The notes below the pieces were generated by a model that had not been told where the DNA came from, searched no databases, and worked only from the letters and a program-made list of their open reading frames with translations. DNA of 64,000 nucleotides from the NCBI RefSeq assembly GCF_004118635.1, contig NZ_SDGU01000026.1:1-64000 (forward strand). Reading direction: 5' to 3'. This DNA comes from Chlorobaculum sp. 24CR (GTDB lineage Bacteria; Bacteroidota; Chlorobiia; Chlorobiales; Chlorobiaceae). A program made the position numbers and the translations under genes. This document shows positions 59,141-64,000 of the stretch, in pieces. The first letter of the stretch is position 1. Each line of letters opens with the position of its first letter.

Positions 59141-60823
59141 TCACCCCGCGTTATGCTCCCCGGCGAGCACGCGGCGTAGTACTTTGCCTACCGCCGACTT
59201 CGGCAGCGTGTCGCGGAATTCGATGTGTTTCGGGACTTTGTAGGCGGCGAGTTCCTTGCGGCACCAGGCTTTCAGGTCGGCGGGGTCGAGCGTCTGGCCC
59301 TCGCGCAGCACGATCCAGGCTTTGACCGCTTCGCCCTGGTAGTCGTCCGGCACTCCGGCTACGCCGGTTTCGAGCACGGCGGGGTGCCGGGCGATCACCT
59401 CCTCGACCTCGCGCGGCCATATCTGGAAGCCGCTCGCCTTGATGACATCCTTCTTGCGATCCACCACGAACAGGTAGCCCTCCTCGTCGAGATAACCGAG
59501 GTCGCCGGTGTGAATCCAGCCGTCGCGCAACACGGCGGCACTCTCATCGGGATTGTTCCAGTAGCCGCTCATATTCTGGGGCGAGCGGATGAGAATCTCG
59601 CCGACCTCGCCCGACCCCAGCGCCTCGCCGCCCGCTTCGGCATCGACGATGCAGAGTTCGACGTCGGGCGCGGGCAGGCCGACCGAGCCCGGTTTCTGGC
59701 GGCCCCGCGCCGGGGAGAAGACGGGCGAGACCAGCGCTTCGGTCAGGCTGTAGGCCTCGATGATGCAGCCGCCGGTGAGCTGCTCGAAGCGGTTCCGGGT
59801 CTCCTGATGCAGCGAGGAGGCTCCGGAGACGATCAGCCGCAGCGAGCGCAACGCCTGCGGATCGCGCTGGAGCCGGGGGTGCGCGACGAGCGCGTTGAAG
59901 AGCGTCGGCACGCCCGGCAGCATCTCCACCTTGTGGCGCTTGATGGTGGCGATCAGCGCTCCGGTGTCGCGCGGGTCGGCCATGAGCACCATCGGCGAGC
60001 GTCGCACGAAACCGCTCGCCATGATGCCGACCTGCGAATAGACATGGAAGAGCGGAAGGTTGAGCATGATGACAATCCGGTCGTCGCCGAGGGTGGTGCG
60101 GAACCAGGCGTTGGTCTGCATGGCGGTCATGATGAGCGCTTCGTGCCGCCCGATGACGCACTTGGGGCTGCCGGTAGTGCCGCCGGAAAAGAGAAAGAGC
60201 GCCGGATCCGGGGGCGCAACCGTCACCTCCGGCGCTGCCGAATCGCGATGCCTTTCGATCACGTCGGCCATCGACAGGTCGCCGGGGCGCAGCTCGACGC
60301 GGTGACCGCCCTGCCGCTCCTTGAGCGCGGTGAACAAGAGGCGCTTGAGCGTCGGCAGATACTCCTTGATGGAGGTGGTGACGACCCGTTTGAGCGGGGT
60401 GCTGGCGCGGATGCGGTTGAGCTTTTCATAGAACGGGGTGAGCAGCACGAGCGTTTCGGCTCCGCTCTGGCAAATCGCCCGTTCGAGTTCAGGTTCCGTG
60501 TAGAGCGGGTTGAGCGGCACGGCGATGCCTCCGGCCTTCCAGACGCCGAACTGGGCCACGATCATCTGCGGCGAGTTGGGCATCAGGAGCGCCACCCGGT
60601 CGCCTTTTACGACGCCCAGCTCCCGCAATCCCGCCGCGAAGGCCGTGCTTTGCTGATCGAGTTGCTGATAGCTGAGCGAGCGCCCCATGAAGAGGAAAGC
60701 GTCGTCGCCGGGAAGCTCCCGCGCGCAGTCGCGCAGAATATCAAGCAGGGTGATCGCCGGGTAGGGCACCAGGGTGTGCGGCACGCCATCGTCGTAGTGG
60801 CGGAGCCAGGGCCTGTCGGACAT
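59141..60823 (-). CDS. AMP-dependent long-chain fatty-acid-CoA ligase
   Basis: 560 residues of the adenylate-forming family, with LFLFSGGTTGSPKCVIG (the AMP motif), the later YSLTEALVSP and TGDLGYLDEEGYLFVVDRKKD and the final KSAVGKVLRR. It activates fatty acids to acyl-CoA, most like FadD. The start at 60823 (MSDRPWLRHYD) has a GGAGG Shine-Dalgarno eight bases upstream. Substrate chain length is not determined. Confidence 0.93.
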   Translation of the reverse strand: MSDRPWLRHYDDGVPHTLVPYPAITLLDILRDCARELPGDDAFLFMGRSLSYQQLDQQSTAFAAGLRELGVVKGDRVALLMPNSPQMIVAQFGVWKAGGIAVPLNPLYTEPELERAICQSGAETLVLLTPFYEKLNRIRASTPLKRVVTTSIKEYLPTLKRLLFTALKERQGGHRVELRPGDLSMADVIERHRDSAAPEVTVAPPDPALFLFSGGTTGSPKCVIGRHEALIMTAMQTNAWFRTTLGDDRIVIMLNLPLFHVYSQVGIMASGFVRRSPMVLMADPRDTGALIATIKRHKVEMLPGVPTLFNALVAHPRLQRDPQALRSLRLIVSGASSLHQETRNRFEQLTGGCIIEAYSLTEALVSPVFSPARGRQKPGSVGLPAPDVELCIVDAEAGGEALGSGEVGEILIRSPQNMSGYWNNPDESAAVLRDGWIHTGDLGYLDEEGYLFVVDRKKDVIKASGFQIWPREVEEVIARHPAVLETGVAGVPDDYQGEAVKAWIVLREGQTLDPADLKAWCRKELAAYKVPKHIEFRDTLPKSAVGKVLRRVLAGEHNAG

Positions 60824-61074
60824 GAAAAATCCTCCGGAAGTTATCGAGCGTCTCGCGGAGCCACAGGCTGCGACAACCAACCGCGCATGAGATAAACATC
60901 AGAATCCATCGACGAATATAAGGCTTTCACCCCGATTCTGTCTGGATAACGCCACCCGCCGTCGCTGCCGTGGCGGGAGGGAGAAGAGAACGCCTTCATG
61001 CGTTATCGATGAGCTACATTTTTGTAATTTGCGCCTTTCGTCACAAGCCTCTTCGATCATCCGAATTTTTCATC

Positions 61075-61767
61075 ATGAGCGCAGACCCGATCACCATCTT
61101 TCGCAAAACCTGGGGCACCTACCAGAAAGTCATCAGCCACAACCTCATGTTTCACCGGGAGATAACGGCTGCCGTGGCGACGGTGTTCGAACGCCGCTCC
61201 GGCCCGCTGCGCTTCATCGACCTCGGCTGCGGCGACGCTTCGCACATTCTGAAGCTCCTCAAGCCCGATCAGCTTGCTGAATACTGCGGCTGCGACCTTT
61301 CGCAATTCGCCCTCGACGAAGCCCGCAAAAACCTCGAACCGTTCGGCGCGGTCATCAATCTGTGCTGCAACGACATGCTCTCAGTCTTGCGGCAAGCAAC
61401 TGCAAACCATTACGACATCGTCTATTCGAGCTACGCCCTGCACCACCTGCCCACTGAAGCCAAGCAGGCGGTCTTCACCGAGTGCCGCCGCGCCCTTGGC
61501 GACAACGGCGTTCTGATTCTCGTGGATGTGATGCGTGACGAGGAGCAGGCGCGGCAGGAGTATCTCTACCGCTACAACAGAGCCGTCAGAACGCAGTGGG
61601 AGGCGCTTACGCCCGACGAACGGAATCAGGTGCAGGAGCACATCCGCAACTGCGACTTCCCTGAATGCGCCTCAACGCTTGAACAGTTTGCTCGGAATGC
61701 GGGGTTCACGACCTGTCGGAGGCTGGAAAAACAGACCTGGCACGAAGCCTGGCGTTTCGAGGCGTAA
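61075..61767 (+). CDS. Class I SAM-dependent methyltransferase
   Basis: 230 residues with the SAM site FIDLGCGDASHILKLLKP near residue 45, CDLSQFALDEAR and VYSSYALHHLP blocks. The fold is that of small-molecule methyltransferases, but the substrate is unknown. The ATG at 61075 is chosen because earlier in-frame starts add unconserved residues. Confidence 0.85.
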   Translation: MSADPITIFRKTWGTYQKVISHNLMFHREITAAVATVFERRSGPLRFIDLGCGDASHILKLLKPDQLAEYCGCDLSQFALDEARKNLEPFGAVINLCCNDMLSVLRQATANHYDIVYSSYALHHLPTEAKQAVFTECRRALGDNGVLILVDVMRDEEQARQEYLYRYNRAVRTQWEALTPDERNQVQEHIRNCDFPECASTLEQFARNAGFTTCRRLEKQTWHEAWRFEA

Positions 61768-61830
61768 CGCTCGAAAGCGCTTCATCGGGCGTTGGGCAGA
61801 GCTTTTGCGGCTGTCGGGCGCGGCCCTGGC

Positions 61831-61879
61831 AAAAAAAGCAATGCCTGCGCATGTTGACGGTCGATGCGCAGGCATTGCT
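61831..61879 (-). terminator. Terminator of the CsgG-like gene
   Basis: A perfect 16-base stem AGCAATGCCTGCGCAT (61837-61852) with its complement (61864-61879) and an 11-base loop, followed on the minus strand by a run of T (A6 at 61831-61836). It starts 27 bases after the stop codon. Confidence 0.9.
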
Positions 61880-61905
61880 GAAATCAAACGGGCTGAGCCA
61901 GCCGG

Positions 61906-62625
61906 TTATTCGAGATCAATGGAGCCTCTGGTCTTTTCGCGGCGGTTCTGCTCTTTGCGGTTGTACTGATCCATGCAGCCGCTGTTTTTGCCCTCCACGA
62001 GCGAGCATTGCAGATAGTCGGTGATTTCGATGATGCAGGCGCGGATCGCTTTGCCGACAGGGGTGTTCTTGTACTCGCTCAGGTGGCCGCCAAAGCCGTC
62101 GCGGTAAACGCCGACGCTGACGCCGCTCGACTTCGAGGTCGCCTCGACCGTCCGTGCGTCGTAGATTTCGCCGGTCTCCACGTCGATCACCTTCAGATCG
62201 ACCGCCATGTAGGCCTTGTCCTGCCTTCCGCCAAGACTGATCCCGCGGAAAGAGAGTCCGCCGCCGCCACCGCTCGTGTTTTGTTCAAATGCGGAAACCG
62301 TCGCGGCCACAAGGTACTGGGCGCCGGTGATTTTGCCCAGTCGGGCGCGTGTTCTCGGATTGATCCGGCCAGACCTGCCGAGATCCTGCTCGTCGAGCAC
62401 CGCATCGAGTTCCCGCCTTTCGAGTACGCGGAAGCTGTTGGTCGATGCAAGTTCCGAAATGAGCATGTCTTGCAGGTCGGCGCCGACGCCGCCGTTCCAC
62501 CATGCCGCACCGGAGTGGTTGGTGAACCTCAGGACGCCGATCCGGGGTTTTCCGGCGGCCAGTCCATCCTGGACGAGGGCGATGGTGCAGAAAAGCAGAA
62601 AAAGCAGCAGTGCTTTGATCTTCAT
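61906..62625 (-). CDS. CsgG-family outer-membrane/secretion-type protein
   Basis: 239 residues with a signal peptide (ALLLFLLFCTIALVQDGLAA), then the CsgG domain: RIGVLRFTNHSGAAWWNGGVGADLQDMLISEL and TGAQYLVAATVSAFEQN, and VDLKVIDVETGEI. CsgG itself makes the curli secretion pore. Here there is no lipobox and no csgA/B/E/F gene nearby, so the partner is unknown. An AGGAG Shine-Dalgarno supports the ATG at 62625. A strong terminator follows. Confidence 0.85.
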   Translation of the reverse strand: MKIKALLLFLLFCTIALVQDGLAAGKPRIGVLRFTNHSGAAWWNGGVGADLQDMLISELASTNSFRVLERRELDAVLDEQDLGRSGRINPRTRARLGKITGAQYLVAATVSAFEQNTSGGGGGLSFRGISLGGRQDKAYMAVDLKVIDVETGEIYDARTVEATSKSSGVSVGVYRDGFGGHLSEYKNTPVGKAIRACIIEITDYLQCSLVEGKNSGCMDQYNRKEQNRREKTRGSIDLE

Positions 62626-62990
62626 AATAGAATCTCCTTGAGCGTTATGGTGATGGTTATGTTTCAGAGACGACAAAATACAATACGAACCGGAGTGACC
62701 TTTTCCCGGCCTGGCCTTCAGGCGTCGCGCCATATACAAAAATTGGCAATGAACCTGTACGGGGCTAAGCACAAGTAAAGTATCACTGTAAAGAGTAAAA
62801 GCAATGGCTGCAAAGTTACTCCGGTAAACTTGCTCCTCGCTTTTTCCGTTCCGGATCGTGAGGTTGCCAGGCGTCGGTTTTCGCAGGCGCGCAGGACAAA
62901 CGGAGGGATATTGGTATATTGGTCAGCAAATTACCGGGCATGACCGCCACCCTTGCCGTTTCATGAACGCCTGAAACAACGAAGATCATC
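62626..62990. other. Spacer between the CsgG-like and GNAT genes
   Basis: 365 bases with no convincing gene. It should hold the divergent promoters. I noticed the near-repeat ATATTGGTATATTGGT at 62909-62924 and the repeated GTAAAGT-type words near 62775-62800, nothing definite. Confidence 0.5.
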
Positions 62991-63512
62991 ATGAGTCAGC
63001 AGCTCGTCACGAGGGACGAAACGCGGGAAGACTTTCGCGCGACGGGCGACGTGACCGTCGCGGCTTTCGCGACGCTCGAAATAAGTCGGCATACCGAACA
63101 GTTCGTCATCGAGGCGTTGCGCGCCGCCGGAGCGCTGAGTGTTTCGCTCGTCGCGGAGATGAACGGGCGCGTGGTCGGCCACATCGCCTTTTCGCCGGTG
63201 AGCATGTCTGATGGAACCACCGGCTGGTTCGGTCTCGGCCCGGTGTCGGTGCTGCCGGAGTTTCAGCGGCAGGGCATCGGCAAGGCGCTCGTCCGCGAAG
63301 GCCTCGCCCGGCTTAAGGCGCTCGGCGCGAAAGGCTGCTGCCTGGTGGGCCATCCGGAGTACTACCGGCAATTCGGCTTCACGAATCCGCAGGGGCTGGC
63401 GCACGAAGGCGTGCCGCCGGAGGTCTTTTTCGCCCTCTCGTTCGGAGGGCAGGTTCGGCAAGGCGCGGCGACGTTCCACGAAGCGTTCATGGCGAGCGGC
63501 CCCGCGTCGTAA
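62991..63512 (+). CDS. GNAT-family N-acetyltransferase
   Basis: 173 residues with the acetyl-CoA loop LPEFQRQGIGKALVREGLARL and the C-terminal LVGHPEYYRQFGF block of the YhbS/predicted acetyltransferase group. It transfers acetyl from acetyl-CoA to an amino substrate, identity unknown. Followed by a UPF0149 gene 26 bases later. Confidence 0.88.
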   Translation: MSQQLVTRDETREDFRATGDVTVAAFATLEISRHTEQFVIEALRAAGALSVSLVAEMNGRVVGHIAFSPVSMSDGTTGWFGLGPVSVLPEFQRQGIGKALVREGLARLKALGAKGCCLVGHPEYYRQFGFTNPQGLAHEGVPPEVFFALSFGGQVRQGAATFHEAFMASGPAS

Positions 63513-63538
63513 ATCGATAACTTTCATCAGAGCAAACT

Positions 63539-64000
63539 ATGGCTGACAATTTTCATTACAACGCCAACAACGAACTGACCACGCAGGAGTACGAAGAGCT
63601 GGAGGATTTCCTGCTGCACGAATCCGGCCTGAAGCATCCGATGAACCTCGATGCGCTCGACGGCTTCCTGACCGCGCTCGTCATCGGGCCGGACACGATC
63701 GCCCGTGACGAATGGCTGCCGTACGTCTGGGGTTCGGCTGGCTCCGCCGAAGCGCCGGTTTTTCAGTCCGGCAAGCAGGAGGAGCGGATCGTGGGGCTGA
63801 TCGTGCGGATGATGAACGCGCTTGCGCATCAGTTTGAAGAGAGTCCCGCCGACTACGCGCCGCTGCCGAACCTGACCACCTTCGACAACGACGAGGCGCA
63901 GCGCCACGCCGCCAGATCGTGGTGCCTCGGTTTCATCGAGGGAGTGAACGTGAGGCCCGCCTCCTGGCAGCCATTGCTGAGAGACGAAAAAGGCTCCAAG
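63539..64000 (+). CDS. UPF0149/YecA-type protein, truncated by the window
   Basis: The frame is open from the ATG at 63539 to the end, 154 codons so far. It has the UPF0149 hallmarks: LEDFLLHESGLKHPMNLDALDGFLTALVIGPD, then PYVWG, and WCLGFIEGV. YecA-type proteins often end with a SEC-C zinc motif, but that end is outside the window. Function is unclear. Confidence 0.85.
   Translation, partial: MADNFHYNANNELTTQEYEELEDFLLHESGLKHPMNLDALDGFLTALVIGPDTIARDEWLPYVWGSAGSAEAPVFQSGKQEERIVGLIVRMMNALAHQFEESPADYAPLPNLTTFDNDEAQRHAARSWCLGFIEGVNVRPASWQPLLRDEKGSK

Overview
The window looks like the origin-proximal chromosome of a green sulfur bacterium (Chlorobi, most like Chlorobaculum). The main support is a c-555-type cytochrome whose mature N-terminus, haem site and KGMMPAKGGNP stretch match what I remember of Chlorobium/Chlorobaculum c-555. 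A second related haem lipoprotein, a bacterial B-family DNA polymerase, a DciA-type helicase loader and a Bat/MoxR gene set fit that assignment. The species is not settled from sequence alone. Coding density is high, with small interspersed hairpin repeats between some genes. I saw no rRNA, tRNA, CRISPR array or insertion sequence.

Layout. 1-1.1 kb: tail of an upstream gene, a decayed ORF and a VapBC-type toxin-antitoxin pair. 1.2-6.9 kb (minus): rpmH-rnpA-yidD-yidC-PAP2-ROK kinase-rlmD, a compact run for membrane-protein insertion and RNA processing. 6.9-11.6 kb (plus): an oriC-type region with DnaA boxes on both sides of dnaA, then dnaN, recF and dciA. 11.7-17.3 kb (minus): flavodiiron protein, B-family polymerase and mnmG, with two perfect parS-like palindromes tightly flanking mnmG. 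18-19.3 kb (minus): the N-terminal half of ClpB only. 19.5-34 kb (minus, except one glycerophosphodiesterase and one doubtful ORF): BatB/BatA, BatD, ProC, SemiSWEET, two cytochromes c, a B12-type radical SAM enzyme, BatC, a class V aminotransferase and two related outer-membrane barrels. 34.3-37 kb: carA, yajC, tsaD (minus). 37-46.2 kb: a small membrane protein, moxR-DUF58-accessory operon, ruvX, pyrE, tyrA, nadK and an unrecognised gene (plus), then a kdsC-like gene and kdsA (minus). 46.3-47.7 kb (plus): the C-terminal half of ClpB. 47.8-64 kb: nagZ-sixA (plus), gpsA, plsY, purM, lysC (minus), an NlpC/P60 lipoprotein, prmA and ppx (plus), a THUMP-like methyltransferase, a Fic protein and an acyl-CoA ligase (minus), a methyltransferase (plus), a CsgG-like protein (minus), a GNAT acetyltransferase and a truncated UPF0149 protein (plus).

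The most striking observation is the split clpB. The two halves lie about 28 kb apart on opposite strands and together cover one whole ClpB, with the cut inside the middle-domain coiled coil. Inverting the interval between the halves on paper puts them back in order and in the same orientation, so one inversion with a breakpoint inside clpB would explain the arrangement. Each half now has its own start and stop, so the disaggregase may be assembled from two polypeptides. Other points of note are parS sites next to the origin, a KdsC-like HAD protein that has lost its catalytic Asp, a charged DKRD repeat inserted in a barrel loop, and three kinds of interspersed intergenic repeat.
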